Assembly: GCA_963682025.1 (NCBI GenBank)
Contig: OY821519.1
Coordinates: 166,411,279-166,475,278 of the forward strand
Length of the DNA stretch: 64,000 bases
Origin: Cordilura impudica
Lineage: Eukaryota > Arthropoda > Insecta > Diptera > Scathophagidae
Reading direction: 5' to 3'
Numbering within the stretch: the stretch's first letter is position 1; every line of letters begins with the position of its first letter. A program made the translations under genes and the position numbers. Positions 21,300 through 32,833 of this stretch are shown here, piece by piece. Below the pieces are notes generated by a model. The model had not been told where the DNA came from. It searched no databases and was given only the letters and a program-made list of their open reading frames with translations.

Positions 21300-23590
21300 A
21301 TGTACTAAGTTTCTAAGCAACGTGATTGATAAAAGTATTAATTCGGAGCGCAATAAGAAATGGTCTCAATTATTATCCAATTTAAAACCAGGTGATAAAT
21401 CATTTTGGAAAATAAGCAGGAATTTGCGAGGGAAAGGAAAAAATCAAATCGCTCACTTTAAAGTTGGAAATACAAAAATAACATCTGATAAGGACAAGGC
21501 TGAAGTCCTGGCAAATACATTTGTCCAAGCAAATAACCTCACTTCGAACTATAACCACTCGGCAGATACACTAATAAATACAACAGTAAATAATTTTAAG
21601 AAGAAAACCCCAGTTCTGAATCTGCAATTTATACATCTCTTGAAGAAGTAATGAATATTGTCTCATCTATAAAACCCTCAAAATCCCCTGGTTTTGACAA
21701 TGTTCCCAACCTGCTCTTAAAGAAACTACCACTCAAAGCTCTAAAATTACTGGTTATAATATTTAACAGCTGCATCAAACTCAACTATTTCCCAAACCAT
21801 TTCAAAAATGCTAAGGTTATAGCTGTCAACAAACCTAGCAAGCCAAAAAATAACCCAAATAGCTATAGACCTATTAGTCTATTAAGTAACTTTGGTAAAA
21901 TATTTGAAAAAATTCTACATTCTCGTCTTAGTGAATTTGTAACGACCAATTCTATTGTTGCTAAAGAACAATTTGGATTTAAAAAAGGGCATAGCACTAC
22001 TCACCAAATAAACAGAATTAAAAATCAAATAATCAGCAATAAAAACAATAAACGTTCAACGGGTCTAATATTGTTGGATATCGAAAAAGCGTTTGACACC
22101 GTTTGGCATAATGGCCTAGTATTTAACCTTCTTGATGCAAATATACCAAAATATTTATGCAAACTTATTTCAGATTTCATTCACGGCAGAAGCTTTAAAG
22201 TTGCGATTAATAATGAAACATCATCTCCAAAAACCATTACCACAGGGTTACCTCAAGGATCAGTCTTGTCGCCATTGCTTTACTCGATATATACTCAGCG
22301 GATACATTAATAAATAGAACAGTAAATAATTTTAGGAAGGAAAATCCTTGTTCTGAATCAACATCTCTAGAAGTAATGAATATTGTGTCATCAATAAAAC
22401 CCTCAAAATCTCCTGGTTTTAAAGAAACTAACAATCAAAGCTCTAAAATTACTGGTTATAATATTTAACAGCTGCATCAAACTCAACTATTTCCCAAACC
22501 ATTTCAAAAATGCTAAGGTTATAGCCATAAACAAATCTAGTAAGCCAAAAAATAACCCAAACAGCTACAGACCTATTAGTCCATTAAGTAACTTAGGTAA
22601 AATATTTGAAAAAATACTACATTCTCGTCTTAGTGAATTTGTAACGACCAATTCTATTGTTGCTAAAGGACAATTTGGATTTAAAAAAGAGCATAGCACT
22701 ACTCACCAAATAAACAGAATTAAAAATCAAATAATATTGTTAGATACTGAAAAAGCGTTTGACACCGTTTGGCATAATGGCAAATATACCAAAATATTTA
22801 TGCAAACTTATTTCAGATTTCATTCACGGCAGAAGCTTTAAAGTTGCGATTAATAATGAAACATCATCTTCAAAAACCATTACCACAGGGTTACTTCAAG
22901 GATCAGTCTTGTCGCCATTGCTTTATTCGATATATACATCCGATTTTAAAGTCCCAAAATATATGAAAATTGCTTACTACGCAGATGATACTGCGTTAAT
23001 TTCTTCAAACAAACTTACAAGTGCACTCCTGAAGAAAATGGAAAAGGGACTTATAAATTGCAGTAAATATTTCCACAAATGGAAAATCAAAATTAATCCA
23101 AACAAGACCCAAGCAATAATTTTTCATTCAACAAATCTCCCAAAAGACGTCATCTTCTTATTGGAAATAATACCATAAATGTACTTAATCATGTCAAATA
23201 TCTCGGAGTTGTCTTGGACAAAAAGCTTACTTTTAAACAACATATTATGGCTACGTGCCAAAAAGCTATAAAATCATTTAAAGCATTATGGCCACTACTA
23301 AATAGAAGGTCATTTCTAAACCCCAAAAACAAAAATCTACTCTTCAAAAGTGTTATGAGGCCAATATTAACATATTTGGAGTGACGCTGCCAAAACGCTT
23401 ACAAATTATACAATCAGATGTCTTAAAATGATAAATAAAAAGCCCTGGAGGTATCCTACAAATCTTCTTCATGAAGAAACAGGTTATGAAAAAATTATCA
23501 ATTTCATAACAAGGATTAATAACAATTACTTTGCCAAAATTGAAAATTCCTCTTACCCACTGATAAGAGAATGTAGAGAATTAACGTAAA
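21300..23590 (+). pseudogene. J1 ORF2, reverse transcriptase with internal tandem duplication
   Basis: RT of a jockey-type LINE, broken by frameshifts. First repeat: SIKPSKSPGFDNVPN, SYRPISLLSNFGKIFE, LLDIEKAFDTVWHNG (palm aspartate, about 22074), GLPQGSVLSPLLYSIYT (22244 on). At 22294 the sequence returns to the equivalent of 21558 and repeats ~740 bp with three short gaps, then continues through AYYADDTAL (catalytic YADD, about 22975) and the C-terminal LINE domain (KMINKKPWRYPTNLLHEETG, about 23425). It cannot be functional as it stands. Confidence 0.85.
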
Positions 23591-23617
23591 ATTAAAAAGA
23601 AATCACCAAATTGAAAA

Positions 23618-23670
23618 TTATGTGCTTATAGAGGTCTATTATTTCTAATAAACCTCCTATAAGCACATAA
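23618..23670 (+). other. stem-loop in the 3' UTR of J1
   Basis: TTATGTGCTTATAGAGGT (23618-23635) pairs with ACCTCCTATAAGCACATAA (23652-23670) with one bulged base and a 16-nt loop. It lies after the last coding sequence. LINE reverse transcriptases often recognise 3' structures, so this may be the template recognition element. The role is inferred. Confidence 0.5.
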
Positions 23671-23888
23671 ATATTTTCAGATAGTATTTGAATTTATTAA
23701 ATCATGTAAAGGTTTTTTTCCTCCCATTTTCCTTTAAAAATCATTAAAAAAAAATAAAAACTATTTAATATCTTTAGATCCTATATATTATTTGTTGCAA
23801 TATCTATATGTAAAGATAAGATCTCATATGTGAATATCAAATTTGTTAACATATGTAAATAAAGGATGAATATATAATTGAATTGAAA

Positions 23889-23903
23889 ATAAATTTTGGC
23901 ATG
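23889..23903. repeat. target-site duplication of LINE J1, right copy
   Basis: ATAAATTTTGGCATG, identical to 10461-10475. After it array B resumes (AATTTAGAATTTATTG, as at 5050). Confidence 0.85.
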
Positions 23904-26574
23904 AATTTAGAATTTATTGATATAACTAAATTACTTCAACCATGGTTTTTCTTAAAACGATCTGACCTTCTTCAAAAGTTCGTGGTCTTGATCTTAAATT
24001 GTAATTCTTGCTTGCTTTTTCATGAGCAACATCTAGATTTTGTCTAATCTTTTCACGAATTTGAAACAATTTATCAGCATGTTTTATCACATTTAAGTCA
24101 TCACCGTTATTAAATTGAAGTTTATCGAGTATCTTGTACGTAGATCCATATGGACACATGTTTTGACCAAATGAAGCGAAATAAGGGATACATTGTATAG
24201 CAGAATGGTAGTCACTTCTTAAAACAGATAATATTTGTGGAATTTATTTATCCCAATCGGTATGATCTTTATGATCCTCAAAAAAATATCTAATTTTTGT
24301 AATAACTTCACGGTTCCCTCGCTCTGAAGCGTTTGATTGGGGTGCGTAGAAACCTGTTGTTATATGAGTGATATCATATAAAGAAAAAAAGATCTTTTAT
24401 TTCTCTAGAAACAAACTGCTTTGCATTGTCACTATGTATGTGCCTTGGTACTCCGAAAGTTGGAAAAATTTCCGTCTGAAAATACAAAATGACATTAGCT
24501 GATGTAGCTGCAAGAAGCGGCTTTAAACATACGAACTTAGTCAGATGATCTAAACATTTAAAAATAGATGTGTTTTTGGCCTTACTGATGGGATCAGGTC
24601 CCTTGAGGTCTTAAAAGCATTACCCATGGGCGGTTTAAGGGTCTGATTTGCAGGTATCACAATCTGCCACGAAAGCTTTAATATCTTTTGCCATCATTGG
24701 CCAGAAATATTTTTCGCGTATTCGACTTAGCGTTTTGGAAGAATGATTTATTAGAAGAATGATTTGCTTTTAAAACATCTTGAACTAATGACTGAGGAAT
24801 CCATAGTCTCCATAAAGATTCTTCTTCATCTTGAACACCCTCCCTAAATTTGATTCTTATATATAAAAAATTATTCCTTATACAAACATCGGGTAACGAA
24901 TCCATATTATCCGTAACTGTATCATGTCCTTAACAGGAATTTCATCTACGTCCATTCGAAAAGTGTATAAGGAACAATATTCAAAGAACCTTTACGGTGT
25001 TCAACTGAGAAATCATACCTTTGTAGTTTTAGGCTCCATCTTGCGAGTCGTCCACTTAAATTCTTTTGGGACATTAGCCACCGTAAACTCGAAAGGTCAG
25101 TTATAATTCTAAATGGTAAACCTTCTATATAGGGCCTAAAGCGATTAACACATACTACTGCTGCCATACATTCAAGCTCCGTAATAGTGTAATTTCTTTG
25201 AACTTTGTTAAGCGTTTGGGGTACATACGCAATAGGATGCTCTTTGCCATTGTCATCGTATTGGAACAGTACTCCACCAACTCCAATCTTAGAGGCATCA
25301 CACTGCACTACAAATTCACGTTTGAAGTCTGGCTGAGCTAGCACAGGCGCCGTCGAAAGAGCTTCTTTAAGCTTGACAAACGATTCTTTAGCAGCATCCG
25401 TAAGTGAAAAAGTTTTATAGATTTCTTTAAGCAATCAGTTAAAGGACCTGCTAAATTCGGAAAATTACTTATAAATGAGCGATACCAATTTGCCATTCCC
25501 ACAAATCTTCTTATATGACGTGGTGTCTTTGGGATAGGAAATACTCTAATACTTTCGACTTTTTCAGAATCTACTTTCAGATCTGATCTGATCTGACCAC
25601 TTTTTAGCAAAATTTGCTTTTACTAATATTGATTGTCAATTTCGCAGTACCTAAGCTAGAAGCAACTTCCTTGAGAACTCGAATATGAGTTTGAAAATCT
25701 GAGCTACATATCAACAGGTCATCTAAATAGATGAGAACATTCTCCCGCAAACGTGAAGGAATCACGGATTCATCAGCCTGCTCATGGTTTGAGGGCCATT
25801 GCATAAACCGAACGGCATCTTGTAATGGTAAAGGGGCTTGCCTGGTACGACGAAGGCTGTTTTTTTTTTAAGTTTCAGTCAATTTTATCTGAAGGAAGGC
25901 ATCCTTCAAGTCTATTCCTGTTATAAAAAATGTGTCCTTAAGTCGACTTCGTAAGCCGTTTATGTGTGGAAGGAGATATCAATCCTTTTTCGGTACTGAG
26001 GTTAGTTTTCGCGAGTCAACACAAAGTCTAACTTTACCAGGTTTTCTAACTAAGACCACTGGTGAGCACCAGGAGTAATTTGATTCTTCTGTAACACCCA
26101 TCGCAAGAAGTCTTTTAATCTCTTCGTAAGCCTCGCCTTGGCGTGGTGGTGGCAATGGGTAATGCTTGGATTTAATTGACACCGCATCGCCAGTATCAAT
26201 GTGGTGTTCAACCAAATCGGTGCATCCCAAACCTAACTTTTCGTATCAGGGGAAGAATAGTGTTTTCTAATAAAAACTTTTGTTAGGGAGTCAAAATGTG
26301 AAAATTAGACTTATCTGAAACTGTAATTGTAGCAATATTTGCTATAGGAGTTGTTATAATTATATTTGGAGCTAAAGCAAACTCCTTCCAAAAATCAATG
26401 CCGAGATAAACCTGTTGTTCTAATGTAGGCACTAAATAGAAAACAATTGTCCTCGTAACTCTTTTAAAATTTACAGGAAGTTGGGAAAAATCAAGTATGC
26501 TTTGCTTTGAACCATCGGCTGTAGAAAGTGAAGATCTTAGTGTTTTAATTTGAATGTTATTTTCCTTAATAAAT
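23904..26574 (-). pseudogene. B element internal 3: pol (RT, RNase H, integrase), decayed
   Basis: The most complete pol of the B family, on the minus strand, broken by frameshifts and stops. In order: YLGIDFWKEFALAPN (about 26370-26415); RT entry DLVEHHIDTGDAVSIKSKHY and SPWCSPVV-like motif (25979-26230); YLDDLL (about 25723); PIPKTPRHIRRFVGMANWYR (about 25480-25540); RNase H with CDASKIGVGG (about 25295) and DLSSLRWLM (24946-25434); integrase pieces (24240-24905); and the tail YKILDKLQFNNGDD (23926-24159). It is closely related to element A pol. Confidence 0.8.
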
Positions 26575-27120
26575 TGTAACGTATGCATGGTATAGCGTGT
26601 AAGTTAATGTAAATAATAACGCCATGCATACAACAATGCTTTGTGGTACGGTTGAGTCTCTGTTTCTTTTCTTTAGTAACGTGAGTAATAATCATATAGT
26701 TTTTGGGGTAAACCGCCAACATAATTGACTAATGCAATTGAAACTAGTGACCCATTAACATTTGTTTTGATTTTATTTTGAATGAAGAAATTGCCTCACA
26801 TGCAGTTTCTATTTACACAACATCCAATTAAATTAGAGTTAAAAGTAAAACTCTATAAATAAAAACTAACATAGAGAGAGACTCCACCCAATCAAAAATG
26901 CATTGATAATATTTAGAGTTATTGAGTGTACTTTAGAACGTCACTCTTAGAATTTAAGTTATTGAGTGTACTTTAGAAAGTCACTCTTAGAGCAGAAGTC
27001 TAGAACTTCTCATAGGGTATTTATAAGCAACTGTTTTGTGAAAATAAAAACAGTTCTAAATCGTGACTGATTTGGAACACAAAACAAATATTCAAAGTGT
27101 GCTTTATTTAATACGTAGCA
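26575..27120. mobile_element. probable solo LTR inserted in B internal 3
   Basis: 546 bp with no match elsewhere in the window. It starts TGTAACGTA and ends TACGTAGCA, an imperfect inverted end pair with TG...CA. The flanking B sequence reads AAAT on the left (26571-26574) and AAAT at 27163-27166; 42 extra bases (27121-27162) sit before the right AAAT. It contains TATTTATA (about 27020), AATAAA downstream, and a 40-bp tandem repeat (26917-26956, 26957-26996). Confidence 0.5.
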
Positions 27121-28110
27121 CCTAAAATTAAAAGTTCAAAATTAATCTGTTTGAACACTATAAAATATAGAAAAATTTTTCCCAAGGACGGATACATTAG
27201 CATAAGAGTCAAGTAATCCGGCGAGAGTGGTATCAAAAATTCTGTCCTCGATATAATAATAGATTCAAGAAGTTTTCGTAATTGTCTTCTTCTAAAGCGC
27301 ACTCTACATTTTGCAATTTTATGAGGCAATTTAATTTTTTCCAAAGATTTTTCAGTTAAGGTTTTACCAAAATAATTTGCTTTAGAAAAATGATCAGAGT
27401 TTTTGTTAATCTGATCGAGCGAATTGATTCTGCTATGTTTTGTGGACAAGATTGGGTTTTAGAATCTGAAGAATTTAATTTAGACTCGGGGTCTGAGGTA
27501 TTGAACGAGTGTCCCCGGTAACCATCTCGCTCACCTTCCGGTTTCCCAAATGTTTATTGGACACTTTGGAGTAACTATTCCTTTTCGACCGCACTTAAAA
27601 CAAAATATGTTACGAGCCTCATCAGGACAATATAAGTAAGAGTGTCCATAGGCTAGACAGTTCCACATTGGATTCTAGAATAATCTGGTTTATTTCGTTT
27701 AGAAAAGTCTATAGTCTCCAACTGAGGATCTAAATCCTCTGTTTCGGAGTTGTTATCAACAGAAAATTCTATTCCATTAACATTTCGGTTTTGGAAGCCA
27801 ATATTAGCCTGAAATCTATAATCGCGAATTACTTTTTCAGCTTTTCTTGCAATTTCTTTTAAATCATCCAATCTTTTTCATGATTTCTATAAGAGTACGT
27901 TCCGGAAAGGGATATCTTAATCGAGAGTTCATACCTACAACTTTTTGAGTATTATTCTGTTGATATAATGATTCTTTCTGAGATTTATTCGATTGATTTG
28001 ACGAATTTGTCTTGTATGGTTTTAATGAATTTTGGGGTTGTACTGTTTTCTATTACTTTGAGAATAACTCCTTTAGATGAGTTTCTTGACTCCATAACCA
28101 TTTACAAAGC
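27121..28110 (-). pseudogene. B element internal 3: protease and gag remnants
   Basis: Minus-strand remnants. There is protease with LLDSYANVSVLG (27195-27230), again DSY in place of DSG, then a linker (NSLDQINKNSDHFSKANYFG), zinc-knuckle traces near 27590, and a gag C-terminal block (DDLKEIARKAEKVIRDYRFQ, 27653-27871). Between about 27875 and 27940 the sequence jumps to the gag N-terminal tail, so the capsid core is deleted. Compared with unit 2, ~970 bp are missing. Confidence 0.7.
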
Positions 28111-28688
28111 AAAAATAAATAAAATCGAAGGCAGTGATAGATTTTAGAGAATGTAGGGCAATAAAGTTTAACGTTTGAATATATTCAAGAAGAATAATAA
28201 AATTCGAGCATATACAGAATGTCACAAATTTTTTTTCCATCATTAAAGTAGCAACGAATTCTACTAAAAGTTGAATTACGGTTCTACCTAGAGGGCAAAA
28301 TTTTTACTATGTAGCAACAAATCAGCTTTTTGATAAACTACCATAGACTTACATAGCGAAATAACAATGTTCTTTATTTGTGGCAACATAAAACAAAAGC
28401 TTTGAACTTAAGCTATTTGGACTCACATTAAGAACAGTGTTATAAGTGAGTTTTACGAAATTCTGGAATGCGTTAAAGTTCTTAATGGCAATAAGCGATA
28501 GAAATATATTATATTTCTAACGTGGACACAAAACAACTATAAAGTATTGATGGAAAATGTGATTTAATTTGATTTAATCCTTAAAAGTTATACTAAAATT
28601 GAGTGTAAAAGAATTGAAATATAAGCGGATGTTGAATAAAATTTTTAAAGAATGTTTTGACGCTTTGCGTCCCATTGGGCGCCATCTC

Positions 28689-30012
28689 TGTTACACGCGG
28701 GTTGTACGACGCTGAGTCTTTTCTTTGCCAAGAGTACGCGATGGCCTGTTTGATGTTTCATCGACTAGCTCTTTCGGCTAAGGCGTGGTTTCTTGGTACC
28801 TTTTTGCAAAGAACGCGTTAACATAGAAATATATCATCATGCCATAATTTGATTTGCATAGAGCTCGGATAATTAGAAAATTTTCAAGCAATATATTTCA
28901 AAACTAAAAACACTATTGCACATCTCGTTTGATGAAGTTATCAGCAGAGTGCAAGGTTTCCCACCCAATATACTAAATACGCCTATGACGATTCAAGCAC
29001 TCGGAATAAAAAAAATCGTCCCTTTTTTTCTTCAAAATAAATAAAATTATATATATACAATTTTGATAATTATAATAAATTCTTATAAATTTATTTTTTT
29101 TTTGTTTTCTTAAACCTTGCTTCCCTCGAAGTCAAATCAAACTAATGTGGAGCTGAAATTATGAAAAGCAGAGACTTGATGATGTTTCATTCCTGATCGT
29201 CCCAAATTCATTCACTCTTATCGTTTATTAAATTTACATTTGGTATCATTTACTAGATCTATTTATTTTGTTGTATTCTTTTCCTTAAAAGGGTAACAAA
29301 ATTCATTGATGAATCAAATGCGAAATTTGGCAATTAGAATTATAGTAAAATATAAAATATTGTGGGTATTACCTTCTCTCGAAAAATTCTTTTATTTTAT
29401 TTTAATAAGTATCTTAAGGAAATTATATATTTCCATAACTTTTGATATAATAGGATTTTCTGGTAAAAAGGAAATTTTATTAATACATTTTTGAGTAAAC
29501 CACATGTTTTTTTAATTTCTTACAAATTTTAATAAATGACATACTTTCAAGGGTTTGAAAATTTAACAATTCAGTAAGTCAAGTTAAGAATATAACTTTA
29601 ATAACTTTTTAGTTTAAATAAAATCTTGATTTTTTTTCCTGCGCTTATAAGACTTATTCATTTACCACTTGCTAGAAAAAGGAAGTAGAAAAAGGTCCGC
29701 ATGTACCCAAAAATTTTTTTTGTTAATTTTCGTTGATCCAAAAGCTTTTATGAATGAAATTCAGCTGATTTACGAACGAATCATAAAATACTATTACCGA
29801 CTGAAAATTAAATAGCGTTGGTACATTCTTACATGAAATTAACTATTATTGGCATGACATTCTGACATGAAACTTAACTTTATTTGGTATGTCATTTGAC
29901 ATTTAGATTTTATTTATAAAATAAAATTCTCTGAGCTATTTGGACCGTTAAAAAACAATAAAAGGTAAAAATGGTTTCATTTTATAATAATCAATAAAAA
30001 AAAATTATTACA
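28689..30012 (-). repeat. LTR3 of array B (outer 5' LTR)
   Basis: 1324-bp minus-strand LTR beginning TGTAATAA (30012-30005) and ending ...TGTAACA (28695-28689). The primer site TGGCGCCCAA lies four bases beyond. It matches LTR2 throughout. To its right the homology ends abruptly at 30012, marking the 5' edge of the array. Confidence 0.8.
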
Positions 30013-30823
30013 ATATAATTTAAAAAATTCTATACCGAATTTTTTAATAACATTATTTGCATACATAATAAAAAGTTAGATGAAAAATTTAAGTTTTAAT
30101 TTTTATTTATTTATAGCAGCATACCCGCTACGTTGTTAGCGTAATTATTATATTAATTATTTAAACCATAATAATATTCAAAAACAATAACAAATATAGT
30201 GTGAGTGACAATACGATGGAAACTTTTAACAAAATATATTTTTGACGATCATAAAATTATAAACTCGTTTACTAATTTAAACATTAAACTTCAGAAAAAT
30301 ATAATGGAACTTAAATAAAACAATGGAAACCTTTACTATTGAATAACTCTGTGGTATGACCATCATGGTGGATGATTCTTATACCGAACTATTATATTAG
30401 GTTATTATAGTAAAACCCCTAAAGCGTTTGGTCCCGTGTGGGAATAGGCAAATTTTATGGCCGTTTAAATATTAAAGTTTTTCGGCAACACTATTCGCCA
30501 ACAGTATTCCACTTTATGTGTTCTTTAGCAAGGTTAATGCTAGCCAGACGATTTTTCTCTGATATCAGTGGTTTCTTCACAGGACGATAACAACCTTAAT
30601 TGCTCGTCGGAAAATAGTTCGATCACATATTTTTAGTGCTGGTTGACATTTTTAGGCAGTATTCTTGGACATTTTTAAACTCCCTTGCTTTTAAATTATC
30701 CTATGAAATTATGAATTTATTCAAAGAATATTCTCTCACAAATATTCTTTCGCTTACGACCAGCACTAAAATCATTTTTTATTCTGATTTTTAACTCTTC
30801 ATAAAACTATATTGAAATGGTGT
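30013..30823. other. unassigned AT-rich DNA between array B and R1
   Basis: No ORF, TIR or recognised repeat. A short phrase (GTGAGTGACAATACGATG..AACTT, about 30198) recurs loosely at about 56900. Probably old flanking DNA. Confidence 0.35.
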
Positions 30824-31582
30824 TGTTATCCTGGCAGGATTACCGCATGATATCTATATTCTTGTTCAAATTAAAACAACACTTTTATTTAAATTTTGAA
30901 CTAAGTCCTGTCGATATGTTTGGGCAAGAATTGTTCTTAATCGAACCTCTTAATCCAAACTGTCAAATAGAACTCCCTCTTTATTGACAATGTTCTTGCT
31001 TATATATTAAAGTTGTAAATACTTAAATGAAGAAAATGAGTGATTTGTAAAAGTGACTCTATAACTTAAATTTATTTTCTTTTAATCAATACATGTTCCC
31101 ATTCATAATAATTCCAATATTAGCTATGTACATTTGTATTAGGCGATCATGAAAATAGGGTAGTTTCTTTGTATTTAATAATTACTCATAATTTCATACA
31201 TGAGTACAATTCCAAATAACGAGTGGAATAGTAATGGTTGAAGTGTAAACCGAATACAATACATTGGAAAGTGTATTCTATATAGTGGGCACATGAAATC
31301 AAATCTGGTTGCTCTCCTTATCGATCAACCAACTCTATTCGATTTCATTGCTTTGCACAATAACCCGCTCAGCCAACAAACATACTGAGTCATTTGTCAA
31401 CAACCGTTTGTGACCTACCCCAAGTATCCACTTGACACTTTTTTCATTTCATTTATATATGTCGCTATCCAAATGTACGTGTGTGTATATGTAGGTTAGT
31501 TTGTTTTGATCGTTTTGTTGTTATGGGCACTTCATGTACTTGCATACATATATGCATAAGTAAATGCGCTACATATACGACA
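30824..31582 (-). repeat. R1 long direct repeat, left copy (probable LTR)
   Basis: 759 bp, TGTTATCCTGGCAG...ATATACGACA (TG...CA on both strands), repeated in the same orientation at 49960-50723. On the minus strand it starts TGTCGTATATG and is immediately preceded by the purine-rich AGGATGAGGG (31592-31583), which looks like a polypurine tract. That favours a 3' LTR in minus orientation. No matching target duplication flanks the pair. Confidence 0.65.
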
Positions 31583-32094
31583 CCCTCATCCTAAAGAAAA
31601 ATCTCTTAATTTTGTTTTGTTTACATAATTATTCGATTTTTATGGTGTAAAGTATTTCGTAAATTGATATTTCAAATCTGTTTTATACATTTGTTTTCTT
31701 ACATTGTATGTATATTTTGTTAATATTTTAATATATTTTGCCTATGTTTACATATTTATGTTTTATGTTCATATTATCTACAATCTACTTTTATGTTCTA
31801 AATGTTTACAATGTATTTTTATTTTTGTTGTTACAATGTTTTTATTGTGTATTGTGTATTCATCTTATAAACTTATGGTCTTAAATTATATTTCTTAAGT
31901 AAATTTTTATGTACAGTTTTTATTTTGTCTTTAAATTTCAAGTCTACATTCAAATTCTTTCATATCTTTCCTTTTTTTCTTTTTTTTTTTATAATATCAA
32001 TACTGCGCCTCATAGGGTCCATTGTAAGGTAGTTCACTCTTTCTTCTGTTCTACTATTTTCTGATTTATTCTTAAGATTTCTATTCTTTATTTT

Positions 32095-32250
32095 GTTCGT
32101 TCTGATTTATTCCGAGGATTTCTATTCTTAATTGTTCTTTCTGTTCGTTCTGATTTATTCCGAGGATTTCTATTCTAAATTGTTCTTTCTGTTCGTTCTG
32201 ATTTATTCCGAGGATTTCTATTCTTAATTTTCTTTCTGTTCGTTCTGACG
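32095..32250. repeat. 48-bp tandem repeat
   Basis: Units starting GTTCGTTCTGATTTATTC at 32095, 32143 and 32191, with a truncated one at 32238 and a degenerate one before (about 32045). Confidence 0.85.
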
Positions 32251-32595
32251 TCAGTCCCATCTATGATTTCCTTTCAATCTTCTATGGGTCACTTTTTTGA
32301 AAATATTTACCCTTTCCGATAGCGTAATTTCCACATTCAACATGGGTGAAAGTTTCTCCAATTTATTATCTAAATAATATGGATTATCGCTATATACCAT
32401 ATTTGGTGTATTGTTACCTCTCTTGAGAGTACAACTTTTATTATTCAACCTAATGCAGATTATAGTTTCTCCATTGTATTATCTAAGTAATATGGATTAT
32501 CGCTATATCTTTTGGCCATTTGTAATCGAGCTGCTATGTCCGTCCTCTATCGTTACTTTTCCTTAATTTCCTCACGCGCATCTTATCAATTTTAC

Positions 32596-32769
32596 CTATG
32601 TACAGTCCCATATCACGAGTTGATCAGACTCCGTGTCGGCGGTCACATTTATTTTTACATTTCCGTTTTCCTCACTTTCAGCTTTATTATCTCTAACTGT
32701 ATCATTAATTCTACTTACATTTGTTTCTACCAATGCATTTCCCTCAGATGCTATATTTCCTATTGTCAT
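32596..32769 (-). CDS. hypothetical 57-aa ORF in R1
   Basis: Minus-strand ATG (32769) to TAG. The product begins MTIGNIASEGNAL, is Asn/Glu/Asp-rich and hydrophilic, and ends SDQLVIWDCT. No family recognised. It could be a leftover of a gag-like polyprotein or chance. The neighbouring minus-strand frame 32251-32448 (ends LKGNHRWD) may be part of the same broken gene. Confidence 0.25.
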   Translation of the reverse strand: MTIGNIASEGNALVETNVSRINDTVRDNKAESEENGNVKINVTADTESDQLVIWDCT

Positions 32770-32825
32770 GATTTTGGGTCTTTTATTCCCCTTGTGGTAA
32801 TTGTTCCTAAGAGTGTGGACAACCT

Positions 32826-32833
32826 ATGTGCAC
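32826..32833. repeat. 8-bp target duplication of D1, left
   Basis: ATGTGCAC, repeated at 35908-35915 directly outside the right TIR. Confidence 0.85.

Larger units (their letters stand above)
20121..23888 (+). mobile_element. Jockey-like LINE 'J1', internally rearranged
   Basis: Non-LTR retrotransposon inserted in B internal 3. It is bounded by the 15-bp duplication ATAAATTTTGGCATG (10461-10475 and 23889-23903); element A later split the left side. The 5' end (CAGTTCG...TTTACGAACGGTCGTG) matches J2 at 62332, so the 5' end is complete. The 3' end is a short ATTGAATTGAAA tail, not poly(A). Two rearrangements: a deletion at about 20655 joining ORF1 to late endonuclease, and a ~740-bp tandem duplication in the RT (21558-22293 / 22294-22936). 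Confidence 0.85.
2007..30012 (-). mobile_element. Tandem array of Ty3/gypsy element 'B' (three LTRs, 2+ internal regions), interrupted by later insertions
   Basis: The stretch 2014-5040 is repeated almost base for base at 7255-10475, and its LTR part again at 28140-30012. On the minus strand the order is LTR3 (30012-28689), internal 3, LTR2 (10182-8840), internal 2, LTR1 (about 4805-3599), internal 1 truncated at about 2007. Each LTR except the outer one therefore acts as 3' LTR of one unit and 5' LTR of the next. Internal 3 is split by J1 and element A (10476-23888). gag and pol are broken in all units. Such arrays are expected from LTR-LTR unequal exchange or tandem integration. Confidence 0.8.
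31583..32833 (-). mobile_element. R1 internal region, 3' part
   Basis: Interior of the putative R1 element next to its left LTR. It holds AT-rich simple sequence (31600-31990), a 48-bp tandem repeat (32095-32250), a duplicated phrase (ATGGATTATCGCTATAT at about 32380 and 32491), and two short minus-strand frames (32251-32448 and 32596-32769). No RT or integrase motifs in either strand. Confidence 0.45.

Noticed and set aside
31704..31898. 64-codon plus-strand hydrophobic frame
   Set aside because: AT-rich simple sequence (TATGTTTACATATTT type); no evidence of coding.
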